From Kocuria rosea subsp. polaris (GTDB lineage: Bacteria > Actinomycetota > Actinomycetes > Actinomycetales > Micrococcaceae): 64,000 bases of DNA. The first letter of the stretch is position 1; every line of letters begins with the position of its first letter. The position numbers were made by a program, and so were the translations under genes. Positions 44,142-55,695 of the stretch are shown in pieces. The stretch spans positions 62,001 to 126,000 of the forward strand of contig MLDA01000010.1 of NCBI GenBank assembly GCA_023896275.1, written 5' to 3'. The notes under the pieces are model-generated. The model searched no databases and was not told where the DNA came from. It saw only the letters and a program-made list of their open reading frames with translations.

Positions 44142-45908
44142 TCAGTCCTCGCGGACCGGGACGATGTCCTCGACGTTCATGCGGGCGTTGTCCGCCGAGA
44201 CGTCGTCCGGCTGCTCCTGGCTCTCGCGCTCGGCCTCGACGCGGGCGAGGTAGTGCTTGACCTCACGCTCGATCTGCGCCGGCGACCAGCCAAGCAGCGG
44301 GGCCATGAGCTCGGCGACGACCGGGGCCGCCGAGACGCCGCGGTCCCAGGCCTCGATGGAGATACGGGTGCGGCGGGTCAGGACGTCGTGGATGTGGCGG
44401 GCGCCCTCGTGCGTCGTCGCGTACACGACCTCCGCGCCGAGGTAATCGTCGGCGCCGGGCAGCGGCTCGCCGAGGGTCTCGTCCGCGCGGATCAGCTCGA
44501 GCACGTCGCGCGTGAGCGAACCGTAGCGGGAGAGGAGGTGCTCGACGCGGGCGACGTGCACCCCGGACCAGCGGGCCAGCCGGTTCCGGCTGTTCCAGGC
44601 GGCCTTGTACCCCTCCGCGCCGAGCAGCGGGATCGTATCGGTGCAGGACTCGGGCGCGGAGGCGTCGAGGCTGCGCACGGCCTCGTCGACCGCGTCTTTC
44701 GCCATGACCCGGTACGTCGTGTACTTGCCGCCGGCGACGACGACGAGCCCGGGCACGGGGTGAGCGACCACGTGCTCGCGCGAGAGCTTTGCGGTGGAGT
44801 CGTTCTCCCCCGCCAGCAGCGGACGCAGCCCGGCGTAGACGCCCTCGACGTCCTCGCGGGTCAGCGGGCGCTTGAGGATCTTGTTCACGTGATTGAGGAC
44901 GTAGTCGATGTCCTTGCTCGAGGCGGCCGGGTGGGCCTTGTCGAGCTTCCAGTCGGTGTCGGTGGTGCCGATGATCCAGTGCCGGCCCCACGGGATGACG
45001 AACAGCACCGACTTCTCGGTGCGGAGGATCAGGCCAACAGTCGACTGGAAGCGGTCGCGCGGGACCACGAGGTGGATTCCCTTGGACGCGCGCACCTTGA
45101 GCTGCCCGCGGTCGGTGACGAGATCCTGGGTCTCGTCGGTCCAGACGCCGGTCGCGTTGATGACCTGCTTCGCGCGGGCCTCGAAGAGCTCGCCAGTCTC
45201 CTGGTCCTCGAGCCGCGCCCCGACAACGCGCTCGCCTTCGCGCAGAAAGTCGACGACCTTGACCCGGTTCGCGGCCTGCGCCCCGTATTTGGCCGCCGTG
45301 CGGACGACGTCGACGACGAGGCGCGCGTCGTCGACCTGCGCGTCGTAGTAGCGGATCGAGCCGACGAACGCGTCGTCCTTGAGGCTCGGGGCGGCGCGCA
45401 GGGTGCCGCGCCGGGAGAAGTGGCGGTGCAGCGGCACGCCGCGGCTGCGGCCTGAGGCCATCGCGAGCCCGTCGTAGAGGGCGATGCCGGCGCCGACGAA
45501 CGGCCGCTCGAAGAAGCGCTTGGTCAGCGGGAAGAGGAACGGCACGGGCTTGACCAGGTGCGGAGCGATGCGGTCGAGCAGCAGCCCGCGCTCCTGCAGC
45601 GCCTCGTGCACAAGCCCGAAGTCGAGCATCTCCAGATAGCGCAGGCCGCCGTGGATGAGCTTCGAGGAGCGCGAGGACGTGCCGGAGGCCCAGTCCCGGG
45701 CCTCGACAATGCCGACGCGCAGGCCGCGGGTCACGGCGTCGAGCGCACTGCCGGCGCCGACGATGCCGCCGCCGACAATCAGCACGTCGAGCTCCGCCCC
45801 GGGCTCACCCGTCGCCTTGAGCGCCTCGATCGACTCGGACCGGCTCACCGGCCCCAGCTGTCCGTGTCCGGAGGGTCCTGCCGTTGCGTTCTCTGCCCGA
45901 GTCGTCAT
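44142..45908 (-). CDS. glpD: glycerol-3-phosphate dehydrogenase, FAD-dependent
   Basis: A 588-residue membrane-associated flavoenzyme oxidising sn-glycerol-3-phosphate to dihydroxyacetone phosphate and passing electrons to quinone. The FAD loop is LIVGGGIVGAGSALDAVTRG. Other family motifs are RSSKLIHGGLRYLEM, the substrate-site SIRYYDAQVDDARLVVDV, and HWIIGTTDTDW. The C-terminal DAO_C domain is present (ELMAPLLGWSPAQIEREV). Its start is 5 bases from the guaB3 stop on the same strand. Confidence 0.96.
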   Translation of the reverse strand: MTTRAENATAGPSGHGQLGPVSRSESIEALKATGEPGAELDVLIVGGGIVGAGSALDAVTRGLRVGIVEARDWASGTSSRSSKLIHGGLRYLEMLDFGLVHEALQERGLLLDRIAPHLVKPVPFLFPLTKRFFERPFVGAGIALYDGLAMASGRSRGVPLHRHFSRRGTLRAAPSLKDDAFVGSIRYYDAQVDDARLVVDVVRTAAKYGAQAANRVKVVDFLREGERVVGARLEDQETGELFEARAKQVINATGVWTDETQDLVTDRGQLKVRASKGIHLVVPRDRFQSTVGLILRTEKSVLFVIPWGRHWIIGTTDTDWKLDKAHPAASSKDIDYVLNHVNKILKRPLTREDVEGVYAGLRPLLAGENDSTAKLSREHVVAHPVPGLVVVAGGKYTTYRVMAKDAVDEAVRSLDASAPESCTDTIPLLGAEGYKAAWNSRNRLARWSGVHVARVEHLLSRYGSLTRDVLELIRADETLGEPLPGADDYLGAEVVYATTHEGARHIHDVLTRRTRISIEAWDRGVSAAPVVAELMAPLLGWSPAQIEREVKHYLARVEAERESQEQPDDVSADNARMNVEDIVPVRED

Positions 45909-45913
45909 GGTCT

Positions 45914-47059
45914 CTACTTCGCTTGGTAGGGGGACACGACGACGTCCACCCGCTGGAACTCCTTCACATCGGAGTAGCCGGTGGTCGCCATCGAGCGGCG
46001 CAGCGCGCCGATGATGTTGGACGTTCCGTCCGTGTGGTGCGACGGTCCGTAGAGGATCTCCTCGAGCGGACCGACGGTGCCCACCTTGACCCGGTCGCCG
46101 CGGGGGCTGTCGGGGTGGGACGCTTCCAGGCCCCAGTGCCAGCCGGCGCCGGGAGCCTCCGTGGCGCGGGCCAGCGAGGTGCCGAGCATGACGGCGTCCG
46201 CTCCCATCGCAAGGGCCTTGACGATGTTGCCGCTGTGACCGAGGCCGCCGTCGGCGATGACGTGCACGTAGCGGCCGCCGGACTCCTCGATGTAGTCGCG
46301 GCGCGCGGCGGCGACGTCGGAGATGGCGGTGGCGAGCGGTGCGTGGATGCCGAGCGCGCGGCGGGTGGTGCCGGTGGCGCCGCCGCCGAAACCGACGAGG
46401 ACGCCCGCGGCGCCCGTGCGCATGAGGTGCAGGGCCGGGGTGTACCCGGCCGCGCCACCGACGATGACGGGCACGTCGAGCTCGTAGATGAACTGCTTGA
46501 GGTTCAGCGGCTCCTGGTTCTGCGAGACGTGCTCGGCGGAGACCGTGGTGCCGCGGATGACGAAGATGTCGACGCCGGCGTCGACGACCGTGCGGTAGAA
46601 CTCCTGGGTGCGCTGCGGGGTCAGGGACGCGGCGACGACGACGCCGGCCTCGCGCACCTCCTCGAGGCGGGCGGTGATCAGCTCGGGCTGAATCGGCGCG
46701 GAGTAGATCTCCTGCATGCGCCGGGTCACGGCGGGGTTGAACGCGTTCGAGGCGTCAGCCTCGAGCGAGGTGATCTCCTCGAGCACCTTCTCCGGCTGCT
46801 CGTACCGAGTCCACAGCCCCTCGAGGTTCAGGACGCCGAGCCCGCCGAGCCGGCCGAGGGCGATCGCCGTCGCCGGGCTCATCACGGAGTCCATGGGCGC
46901 GCCGATGATCGGCGCCTCGAACTGGAACGCGTCGATCTGCCACGCCACGGAGACGTCCTGCGGGTCGCGGGTCCGGCGGTTCGGGACGATGGCCACATCG
47001 TCGAGCGAATAGGCCCGTGCACCGCGCTTGCCGCGGCCGATTTCAATCTCGTTCATCAC
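45914..47059 (-). CDS. guaB3: GuaB3-family IMP dehydrogenase-related protein
   Basis: A 381-residue TIM-barrel protein without CBS domains. It begins EIEIGRGKRGARAYSLDDVA and keeps MDSVMSPATAIALGRLGGLG, IVGGAAGYTPALHLMRTGAA and HVIADGGLGHSGNIVKAL. The GuaB3 branch is distinct from true IMP dehydrogenase and is widespread in actinobacteria. Its reaction is likely related to GMP/IMP interconversion but should be treated as inferred. Close to glpD. Confidence 0.92.
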   Translation of the reverse strand: MMNEIEIGRGKRGARAYSLDDVAIVPNRRTRDPQDVSVAWQIDAFQFEAPIIGAPMDSVMSPATAIALGRLGGLGVLNLEGLWTRYEQPEKVLEEITSLEADASNAFNPAVTRRMQEIYSAPIQPELITARLEEVREAGVVVAASLTPQRTQEFYRTVVDAGVDIFVIRGTTVSAEHVSQNQEPLNLKQFIYELDVPVIVGGAAGYTPALHLMRTGAAGVLVGFGGGATGTTRRALGIHAPLATAISDVAAARRDYIEESGGRYVHVIADGGLGHSGNIVKALAMGADAVMLGTSLARATEAPGAGWHWGLEASHPDSPRGDRVKVGTVGPLEEILYGPSHHTDGTSNIIGALRRSMATTGYSDVKEFQRVDVVVSPYQAK

Positions 47060-47100
47060 CGCACCAGCCTATCAGCGCGCCCCCGCACGCGGGCTGATCT

Positions 47101-48363
47101 CTAGACGTCCAGGGCCGCCGCGGCGTCACGCAGCGCCTCGGCCGCGACCTGCTCGACGTCGGCCAGGGCCTCGACTCGGGCCGCCAGCTCCGCCAGGTAG
47201 TCGCCCGTGGTGGCGAACCGCGCTTCGCGCGCCGCCTCGGGGCGCAGCAGCGCGATCAGCCCGTCCCAGTCCCCGGCGAGGTCGCGGTACGCGCCCGCCG
47301 CCGCGCCCAGCGGGGCCAGCCCGTCACGCTCGGCGGCCTCCTCCAGGAACCGCGCGTAGAGCCCGCGCAGCCCGCCGGCCCCGCTGTAGCGGCCGCCGTC
47401 GAAGAATCCGGAGATCATCTCCAGCGCCGGCTCCAGCCGGTCGGCGTCGCCGAACAGCGCCGGCCAGTCGCGGGATCCGGTCCCGGTGAGCTTCGCAGCC
47501 CATGTGCGCAGCCCGGCGACCCCGAAGTTCTTGGCGAAGTGCGCGGGAATGCCCGCCAGCTCGCTCTCCCCCAGCAGGCGTGCGGAGGTTTCGCGCACGG
47601 CCGCGGCGATGGCCGCGACCAGCTCGCCTTCGCGCGGCTGCACGGATTCGGGCACCCACGCCTGCCAGTTCTTGTCCTTCTTCCGGCGCGAGCGCGCGGC
47701 GGAGAGCTGCCCGGGGCGCAGCACGCGCAGGGCGCCCGATCCGTCGTCGAGCAGGTACTTACCGTCCTCGTCCTCGCCGAGCACGGCCAGGTCGACGGAC
47801 TCGGCGTCGGTGTCCGGCACGTCGGAATCGACCCACGGCAGCACGGTCTCGGTCACGCGCACGACGACGGCGCGGCCGGCGTCCAGCCCCTCGTCCAGGT
47901 GGGTCTGGGCCGCCTTCGAGCTCGACGTGTGCACCTGGCGCACGGGCACCCCGACGCGCTCCAGGAGGTTCTCGACGTAGGGCTCGGGGTGGGCGCGGGT
48001 GACGACGGTCGCCGTCGTGCCCGAGGCGTAGTCGAACGTGAAGACCATGAAGCCGATGCCGCCGGCGAGCCCGGCGAGCAGCGCCTCGCTGAGCGGCGCG
48101 GATGTGCGCGGGTCGGTGACGCCGGCCTGCGTGAGCACCCGCTGCCACAGCCCGGCGTCGTACTGCACCACGCCCTCCGGCGCGGGGTACTCGGGAAGGT
48201 CCGCGCCGTCGTCGTGCGGCTCCACCGCGGCGGGGGCCGCCTGGCGGCGCGCGCCGGGGGCCGGAGCGCCGGCGAGGACGGCCTTGCGGGCCTGCGTGTA
48301 CGTCTCCCCCGTGCGGGCCATGCGCTCGCGGGCGAGCTTCTTGAGCTGTTTCGGCTGGGGCAC
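47101..48363 (-). CDS. BtrH N-terminal / DUF4872-like protein
   Basis: A 420-residue protein. Residues about 75-180 resemble the BtrH-type cysteine-peptidase fold (LLAGLAGGIGFMVFTFDYAS, HPEPYVENLLERVGVPVRQV) and residues about 240-400 the DUF4872 helical part (ARLLGESELAGIPAHFAKNF). In butirosin synthesis BtrH moves an acyl group from a carrier protein. Here no cysteine is seen anywhere in the chain and no carrier gene lies nearby, so a transferase role is doubtful. The N-terminal 30 residues (LKKLARERMARTGETYTQAR) look like a separate helical tag. Confidence 0.6.
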   Translation of the reverse strand: MPQPKQLKKLARERMARTGETYTQARKAVLAGAPAPGARRQAAPAAVEPHDDGADLPEYPAPEGVVQYDAGLWQRVLTQAGVTDPRTSAPLSEALLAGLAGGIGFMVFTFDYASGTTATVVTRAHPEPYVENLLERVGVPVRQVHTSSSKAAQTHLDEGLDAGRAVVVRVTETVLPWVDSDVPDTDAESVDLAVLGEDEDGKYLLDDGSGALRVLRPGQLSAARSRRKKDKNWQAWVPESVQPREGELVAAIAAAVRETSARLLGESELAGIPAHFAKNFGVAGLRTWAAKLTGTGSRDWPALFGDADRLEPALEMISGFFDGGRYSGAGGLRGLYARFLEEAAERDGLAPLGAAAGAYRDLAGDWDGLIALLRPEAAREARFATTGDYLAELAARVEALADVEQVAAEALRDAAAALDV

Positions 48364-48475
48364 GTCGGTGGCGTCCTTCTGGTCGGTGCTGCGGATTGGG
48401 TTGCGGGCCCGGCGATCGCAGGCGGGCGCACTGCATTCTACGCAGGCCGGCCCGTCCGCGGATACCGGGCGCGGG

Positions 48476-48967
48476 TCAGAGGGTGAGCTTGAATCCGTCG
48501 TGCGAGGCGGCGAAGCCGAGCCCGGTGTAGAAGCGGTGCGCGTCGGACCGGGACTTGTCGGACGTGAGCTGCAGCAGCGCGCAGCCGCGGCGCCCGGCCT
48601 CGCCGATGGCCCAGCGCAGCATTGCGGTCCCGAGGCCGCGCCCGCGGTGGGTGCGCCCGACGCGCACGGCCTCGACCTGCCCGCGCTTCGCGCCGCGCCG
48701 GGCCAGCCCCGGCAGGATGCTCAGCTGCAGGGTCGCGACGGCGGTTCCGGCGTCCTCGGCGACCACAAGCACGTGGGCGGGGTCGGCGTCGATCTCGGCG
48801 AAGGCGCGCAGGTAGGGGCCGGCGCCGTCGGGGCCGTCGACGCCGTCGCGCGCGGCGCCGAGCTGGTCGTCGGCGAGCAGCGCGATGATCGCGGGCACGT
48901 CGTCACCGCTCGCCCGGCGCAGGGTGAGCACCCCGCCGTCGGGCAGGGTCAGCGTTTCCGGAAGCAT
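48476..48967 (-). CDS. GNAT-family N-acetyltransferase
   Basis: A 163-residue GNAT protein. The acetyl-CoA loop is AVRVGRTHRGRGLGTAMLRW and the C-terminal motif is SDKSRSDAHRFYTGLGF, with the Tyr general-acid position kept. Substrate unknown. It lies between the BtrH-like gene and guaB and may be transcribed from its own promoter. Confidence 0.9.
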   Translation of the reverse strand: MLPETLTLPDGGVLTLRRASGDDVPAIIALLADDQLGAARDGVDGPDGAGPYLRAFAEIDADPAHVLVVAEDAGTAVATLQLSILPGLARRGAKRGQVEAVRVGRTHRGRGLGTAMLRWAIGEAGRRGCALLQLTSDKSRSDAHRFYTGLGFAASHDGFKLTL

Positions 48968-48994
48968 GGCCTCAGCCTACGGCCGCCCGGGCGC

Positions 48995-49042
48995 GATGAA
49001 GCCCTCCGACGCGGCGCGTTCGCCGCGACGAAGGGCTTCATC
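48995..49042. terminator. strong hairpin downstream of guaB
   Basis: GATGAAGCCCT (48995-49005) pairs exactly with AGGGCTTCATC (49032-49042), and an inner GCGGCG/CGCCGC stem closes on CGTT. No T-run follows on either strand. It lies just after the guaB stop, so it may terminate or protect that mRNA. Confidence 0.6.
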
Positions 49043-49050
49043 GGCGCGGA

Positions 49051-50598
<1,548 letters not shown>

Positions 50599-50646
50599 CT
50601 AGAACGCGAACGGGCCTGCTCGCATTCCGCGTCCGCACATGCGTCC

Positions 50647-52752
50647 TCACCAGCCGAGCGCCGCCCGGAACCGCTCCTCGAAGACCGGTGCCAGGGTGTG
50701 CGCGTAGGTGCGCGTGACGTGGTCTTCGTCGCGAATCGTGATGACGTTGCCGATGACCGCGTGGCACGTTTCCTCGAGGCAGAAGCGGTCGGTGAGGTCG
50801 AAGAAGCTCAGCTCGCGGGGCAGCAGCCCCTCGTCGACCTGCTGCGCGAGCTCGTCGAGGGGGTTTTCGGGGGCGAGCACGTAGTCCTTCGGCAGGGAGC
50901 AGTTCTCGGTGCCCCGCATGTCCACGCACTCCGGCACGGAGTAGGTGAAGCGCGGGGTGTCCCGCAGGCCGACGACCTGGATGCCGGCCTCCGCGAAGGG
51001 CAGCACCGCCTCGACGTAGCCCGGGGCGACGATCTCCTGGTCGGCCGGCGTCTGCTCGCCCTCCGGATACTTGGCCGTGATGGAGGCGACCGTGAAGACG
51101 GCGTCGGGAGCGTGGTCGAGCACGTAGCCGGGTGCGGCCTCGATGAAGTCGTTGCAGGAGTCGTTGCGCTCCGGCCCGGCGGTGCCGTAGCGGCAGCCGG
51201 GCTCGTGGATGAGGATCCAGGCCCAGTTGTTCTTCTCGGCGATCGGCTGCATCGCCGTCGTCCAGTGCTGGGCGTGGGAGTCCCCGAGCAGGATGACGAA
51301 CTTCTCGGCTGTCTCCGGGTCCCCGTACTGGCGGCAGTACTCGATGCCGTCGTCCGCGGGCTTGAACTCCTCGGTGCATGCCCCGCCGGCCTTCGCCCAC
51401 TCGTCGTCGAGCGCGGTCGAGAGCGGCAGCACCGCGGCCGCCGGATCGATTTCCGGCTCGTAGCCGGCGTTGAGCGCCGCGGCGCCCGGGTTGTCGGAGG
51501 GGGCCTGCTGCGCGGCGGCGGCCTCGTAGGCGTCGACGCGGTTCTGCCATCCGCCCAGTGGGATCAGCACGACGCCGACGAGCGCCGCGACGACGAGTGA
51601 CATGCGGCGGCGGCGCTCGGTCGGCCAGCGCCACTGGTGCAGGGGCGTCTCGACGACCTTGGTGGTCGCCCAGGCGAGGACGAGCGACAGGCCGATCACG
51701 GCGGAGCCGTCGAGCCAGTTGGCGCTTTTGTTGCCGCTGTTGATGAGGTAGATGACCAGGATCGGCCAGTGCCACAGGTAGAGCGCGTAGGAGATGCCGC
51801 CCAGGCGCGCGAGCGGTTTGGTCGAGAGCAGGCGGTCGACGCCGAAGCGGCTGCCGGTCTGCCCGGCCCCGATGATGAGGCCGGCGGCGAGCGTCGGCCA
51901 GAGGGCCACGAAACCGGGGAACGAGCCCTGCACGGTCAGCAGGAGGCCGCACGAGAGCATGGCCGCCATGCCGGTCCAGCCCATCGCGACGCGCACCCCG
52001 ACGGGCAGGCGCTCGGCGTAGGGCAGGGCGACGACGAGCAGCGAGCCCAGCGCGAACTCCCACAGGCGGGCGCCGGTGTCGAAGTAGGCCCACGCCTGGA
52101 AAGCCGACGTGACGTACACGGAGTACGCGAGCGAGAGAACGAAGACGCCGCCGAAGACGGCGGCGAGCACGGGCCGGAAGCCGAGGTCCGGGCGGCGGCG
52201 CTTGAGCGAGCGCCAGAGCAGGGCGGCACCGGCGATGACGATCGGCCAGAGCACGAATACCTGGCCCTGGATCGACAGGGACCAGAAGTGCTGCAGGGGG
52301 CTCGCGGCCGACTGACTAGCCGCGTAGTAGTTCACCGAGTCGGAGGCCAGCTGCCAGTTCTGGTAGTAGAAGAGCGAGGAGAGGGTCTGGGTGGCGACCT
52401 CCTCCCAGCGCGTGCGCGGCAGGAGCGAGACGGTCGCGGCGACGACGGCGAGCAGGACTACGATCGCCGCCGGCAGCAGCCCGCGCAGGCGGTTGAGCCA
52501 GTAACCGATGAGCTTGAGCGGCTTGCCGGCCTCCACCTTGTAGGTGAAGGAGGCGGTCAGCAGGAACGCGGAGACGAGCAGAAACACGTCCACGCCGCCG
52601 GAGACCCGGCCGAGCCACACGTGGTACAGGACGACCATGAGCACGGCGAAGGCCCGCAACCCTTGAATCTCGGGGCGGAACTCCGGTTTCGCCACGTGTT
52701 TCGACCGCTCGGCTGCGGTCGGACGCGGCGGCGCTGTCAGGCCATCGACCAT
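50647..52752 (-). CDS. membrane acyltransferase with SGNH domain (OafA-like)
   Basis: About 701 residues. Residues about 20-400 are the acyltransferase-3 membrane domain of roughly ten helices, with RPEIQGLRAFAVLMVVLYHV (the catalytic histidine region) and GVDVFLLVSAFLLTASFTY. The extracellular C-terminal SGNH hydrolase-like domain has FVILLGDSHAQHW and the late DEDHVTRTYAH (D-x-x-H). Such proteins O-acetylate a cell-surface glycan or lipid. ATG 52752 follows AGGAAG at 8 bases; the upstream 52779 start has a pyrimidine-rich leader. Confidence 0.92.
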   Translation of the reverse strand: MVDGLTAPPRPTAAERSKHVAKPEFRPEIQGLRAFAVLMVVLYHVWLGRVSGGVDVFLLVSAFLLTASFTYKVEAGKPLKLIGYWLNRLRGLLPAAIVVLLAVVAATVSLLPRTRWEEVATQTLSSLFYYQNWQLASDSVNYYAASQSAASPLQHFWSLSIQGQVFVLWPIVIAGAALLWRSLKRRRPDLGFRPVLAAVFGGVFVLSLAYSVYVTSAFQAWAYFDTGARLWEFALGSLLVVALPYAERLPVGVRVAMGWTGMAAMLSCGLLLTVQGSFPGFVALWPTLAAGLIIGAGQTGSRFGVDRLLSTKPLARLGGISYALYLWHWPILVIYLINSGNKSANWLDGSAVIGLSLVLAWATTKVVETPLHQWRWPTERRRRMSLVVAALVGVVLIPLGGWQNRVDAYEAAAAQQAPSDNPGAAALNAGYEPEIDPAAAVLPLSTALDDEWAKAGGACTEEFKPADDGIEYCRQYGDPETAEKFVILLGDSHAQHWTTAMQPIAEKNNWAWILIHEPGCRYGTAGPERNDSCNDFIEAAPGYVLDHAPDAVFTVASITAKYPEGEQTPADQEIVAPGYVEAVLPFAEAGIQVVGLRDTPRFTYSVPECVDMRGTENCSLPKDYVLAPENPLDELAQQVDEGLLPRELSFFDLTDRFCLEETCHAVIGNVITIRDEDHVTRTYAHTLAPVFEERFRAALGW

Positions 52753-52875
52753 ATGCACACTCTTCCTGCTCGGGGGCACGGGGAAAGGGAGCAGATCGGA
52801 TTCGACGCCGCTCGATCTTCCAGTTTAGCAGTGGTCAGCACCAGAGGCCCGTGACACAGTGTCCCTTCCGAGCGC

Positions 52876-52915
52876 GACGGCGGCGCGCCCCCGCGTGGGG
52901 TGACGCGCCGCCGTC
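52876..52915 (-). terminator. hairpin terminator after gguB
   Basis: GACGGCGGCGCG (52876-52887) and CGCGCCGCCGTC (52904-52915) are exact complements with a 16-base GC-rich loop. It lies about 20 bases after the gguB stop on the minus strand. No clear T-tract. Confidence 0.65.
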
Positions 52916-52936
52916 GTCGTGCCGGTTCGGGCCTGG

Positions 52937-54118
52937 TTACCGCGAAGCCCCGGCCCGGCGCTTGTTGTAGATGTCGAACGCCACGGCGAGGAGCAGGACC
53001 AGGCCCTTGACGATCTGCTGGGTCGACTGGTCGACGCCCATGAGCTGCATGCCGTTGGACATGACCGCCATGACCAGGCCGCCGACGATCGCCCCGGTCA
53101 CGCGGCCGACGCCGCCGGTCGTGGACGCGCCGCCGATGAAGCAGGCCGCGATGGCGTCGAGCTCGAACATGTTGCCCGCGCCCGGCTGCGCGCCGTTGGA
53201 CCGCGAGGAGAACACGGCGCCGGCGATGCCCGCGAGCAGGCCCATGTTGATGAAGATCCAGAAGTTGACCTTCTTGACGTTCACGCCGGAGAGCCGCGCG
53301 GCGGCGAGGTTGCCGCCGATCGCGTAGATGTGGCGGCCGAAGACCGTGCGGGTCGTGACCACGTGGTACGTGATGATGAGGCCACCGAGGATGATCAGGA
53401 CGATCGGCATGCCGCGGCTCGTGGCGAGCTGCCAGAAGAACCACATCACGACGACGCCGACGACGAGGATCTTCGCGAGGAACATCGGCATGGCCTCGAC
53501 CTTCTGGTCGTACTTCTGCCGGGCCCGGCGCGAGCGCAGCTGCGTCCACGCGAATCCGACGACGGCGAAGACGCCGATGAGCACGGTGAAGAGGTCGTAG
53601 CCGTAGCCGCCGAGCAGGCCGTTGAGGAAGCCGCCGGCGACCTGCTGGTATTCGCTCGGGAACGGCGAGAGCGAGACGTTGGAGAGGGTCAGGTACGTCA
53701 GGCCGCGGAAGAGCAGCATGCCGGCCAGGGTCACGATGAAGGCGGGGATGCCCACGATCGCGACCCAGAAGCCGTGCCAGACGCCGGAGAGGATGCCGAC
53801 GCCGACCGCAGCGAGCAGGCCGGCCCACCACGGCAGCCCTTCGCGGATCACCAGGACGGCCGAGACCGATCCCGTGAACGCGACGAGGGAACCGACCGAG
53901 AGGTCGATGTGCCCGGCGACGATCACCATGATCATGCCGAGCGCCAGGATCAGCACGTAGGAGTACTGCAGGACGATGTTGGTGACGTTCACGGGGCTCA
54001 GCAGCAGCCCATCGGTCAGGACCGTGAACAGGGCGATGATCAGCACGAACGCGATGTAGATACCGCTCGTGCGCAGATTCTTCGTGAAGAGGTCCTTGAG
54101 CTCTGTTGCGACGCTCAT
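52937..54118 (-). CDS. gguB: multiple-monosaccharide ABC transporter permease
   Basis: A 393-residue permease with about 10 hydrophobic segments, starting LKDLFTKNLRTSGIYIAFVL. Family motifs are VIVAGHIDLSVGSLVAFTGS, AFIVTLAGMLLFRGLTYLTL and IYAIGGNLAAARLSGVNVKK, as in the sugar (CUT2/RbsC) family. It pairs with gguA, and its ATG overlaps the gguA stop (TGATG). Last gene of the chvE-gguA-gguB set. Confidence 0.95.
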   Translation of the reverse strand: MSVATELKDLFTKNLRTSGIYIAFVLIIALFTVLTDGLLLSPVNVTNIVLQYSYVLILALGMIMVIVAGHIDLSVGSLVAFTGSVSAVLVIREGLPWWAGLLAAVGVGILSGVWHGFWVAIVGIPAFIVTLAGMLLFRGLTYLTLSNVSLSPFPSEYQQVAGGFLNGLLGGYGYDLFTVLIGVFAVVGFAWTQLRSRRARQKYDQKVEAMPMFLAKILVVGVVVMWFFWQLATSRGMPIVLIILGGLIITYHVVTTRTVFGRHIYAIGGNLAAARLSGVNVKKVNFWIFINMGLLAGIAGAVFSSRSNGAQPGAGNMFELDAIAACFIGGASTTGGVGRVTGAIVGGLVMAVMSNGMQLMGVDQSTQQIVKGLVLLLAVAFDIYNKRRAGASR

Positions 54119-55653
54119 CAGACGGCCTCCTTCTCAATGGTCATGAGCTCCATCAGCTTCTCCTGAGTTGCCTCGGAGACGGGGAGCTGGCCGGTCATGC
54201 GGCCGTAGGCGAGTGTGTAGATGCGGTCGCAGATCCCCAGGAGCTCGGGCAGCTCGGAGGAGATCACCAGCACCGCCTTGCCGGCGTCCGCGAGCTGGTT
54301 GATGATCTGATAGATCTCGAACTTCGCGCCGACGTCGATCCCGCGGGTCGGCTCGTCGAGGATCAGCAGCTCGGGCGCGGTGTGCAGCCACTTGCCGAGC
54401 ACGACCTTCTGCTGGTTGCCGCCCGAGAGGTTCCCGGTGACGGCCATGACGGTTGGCGACTTGATGTTCATCGACTTCCGGTAGCCCTCCGCAATGCGGA
54501 TCTCCTCGTTGCCGTTGACGAAGCCGTTGGCGGCGATCTTCTCCAGACCGGCCGCCGTCGTGTTGATGCGGATGTCCTCGATGAGGTTCAGCCCGTAGAC
54601 CTTGCGGTCCTCGGAGACGTAGGCGATGCCGGCCTTGATGGCCTTGCCGACGTTCGAGGTGTCGACCTTCTTCCCGTCCATGAAGACCTCGCCGCGGATG
54701 CCGCGGCCGTAGGAGTGCCCGAAGACGCTCATCGCGAGCTCGGTGCGCCCCGCGCCCATGAGGCCCGCGATGCCGACGATCTCGCCCGCGCGGACGTCGA
54801 GGCTGGCGTTGTCGACGACGACGCGGTCGGCCTGCGTCGGGTGGCGCACCGTCCAGTTCTTCACCTCGAAGACGACGTCGCCGATCGTGGACTCGTGCTC
54901 CGGGTACCGGTGCGAGAGGTCGCGACCGACCATGCCGCGGATGATGCGGTTCTGGTCGGAGGCCGGCTCCGACATGTCGAGCGTCTCGACGGTCTGGCCG
55001 TCGCGGATGATCGTCGTCGTATCGGCGATGTCCTCGATCTCGCCGAGCTTGTGGGAGATGATGATGCAGGTCATCCCCTCCTTGCGCAGCTCGCGCAGCA
55101 AGTCGAGCAGGTGCGCCGAATCGTCGTCGTTCAGCGCGGCGGTCGGCTCGTCGAGGATGAGGAGCTTGACGTCCTTGCTGAGCGCCTTGGCGATCTCGAT
55201 GAGCTGCTGCTTGCCGACGCCGAGCTGTCCGACCAGGGTGACCGGCTGCTCGTCGAGACCGACGCGCGCCATCAGCTTGGCTGCTTCGGCGTTGGTCTCG
55301 TTCCATTCGATGAACCCGGCCCGCGCGCGCTCGTTGCCGAGGAAGATGTTCTCGGCAACCGAGAGGTGCGGGACGAGCGCGAGCTCCTGGTGGATGATGA
55401 CGATGCCGCGGCTCTCGGAGTCCTTGATGCCGGTGAACTTCGCCTCCTCGCTCTCGAAGACGATTTTGCCCTCATAGGTGCCGTGCGGGTACACACCCGA
55501 GAGGACCTTCATGAGGGTCGACTTCCCCGCTCCGTTCTCGCCGCAGATCGCGTGGATCTCGCCGCGGGCCACGGAGAGGTTGACGTTGGAGAGCGCCTTG
55601 ACGCCGGGGAAGGTTTTGGTGATGTCCTGCATCTGCAGGATCGTGCTGTCCAT
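54118..55653 (-). CDS. gguA: multiple-monosaccharide ABC transporter ATPase
   Basis: A 511-residue protein with two ATPase halves, typical of CUT2 sugar importers. In the first half, Walker A is [17 protein letters not shown], the signature [16 protein letters not shown] and Walker [12 protein letters not shown]. The second half has [14 protein letters not shown] in the P-loop place (no GKS/T, the family norm) and then [14 protein letters not shown] and [14 protein letters not shown]. It powers sugar uptake with gguB and chvE. Confidence 0.96.
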   Translation of the reverse strand: MDSTILQMQDITKTFPGVKALSNVNLSVARGEIHAICGENGAGKSTLMKVLSGVYPHGTYEGKIVFESEEAKFTGIKDSESRGIVIIHQELALVPHLSVAENIFLGNERARAGFIEWNETNAEAAKLMARVGLDEQPVTLVGQLGVGKQQLIEIAKALSKDVKLLILDEPTAALNDDDSAHLLDLLRELRKEGMTCIIISHKLGEIEDIADTTTIIRDGQTVETLDMSEPASDQNRIIRGMVGRDLSHRYPEHESTIGDVVFEVKNWTVRHPTQADRVVVDNASLDVRAGEIVGIAGLMGAGRTELAMSVFGHSYGRGIRGEVFMDGKKVDTSNVGKAIKAGIAYVSEDRKVYGLNLIEDIRINTTAAGLEKIAANGFVNGNEEIRIAEGYRKSMNIKSPTVMAVTGNLSGGNQQKVVLGKWLHTAPELLILDEPTRGIDVGAKFEIYQIINQLADAGKAVLVISSELPELLGICDRIYTLAYGRMTGQLPVSEATQEKLMELMTIEKEAV

Positions 55654-55695
55654 GGGCCGTCCTTGTGTCGTGCCTGGTGGATTGGTGCGGGCGCG

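Noticed and set aside
54118-55653. Second P-loop of gguA read as a damaged ATPase
   Set aside because: A non-canonical second nucleotide site is the norm for this family of fused sugar-transport ATPases.
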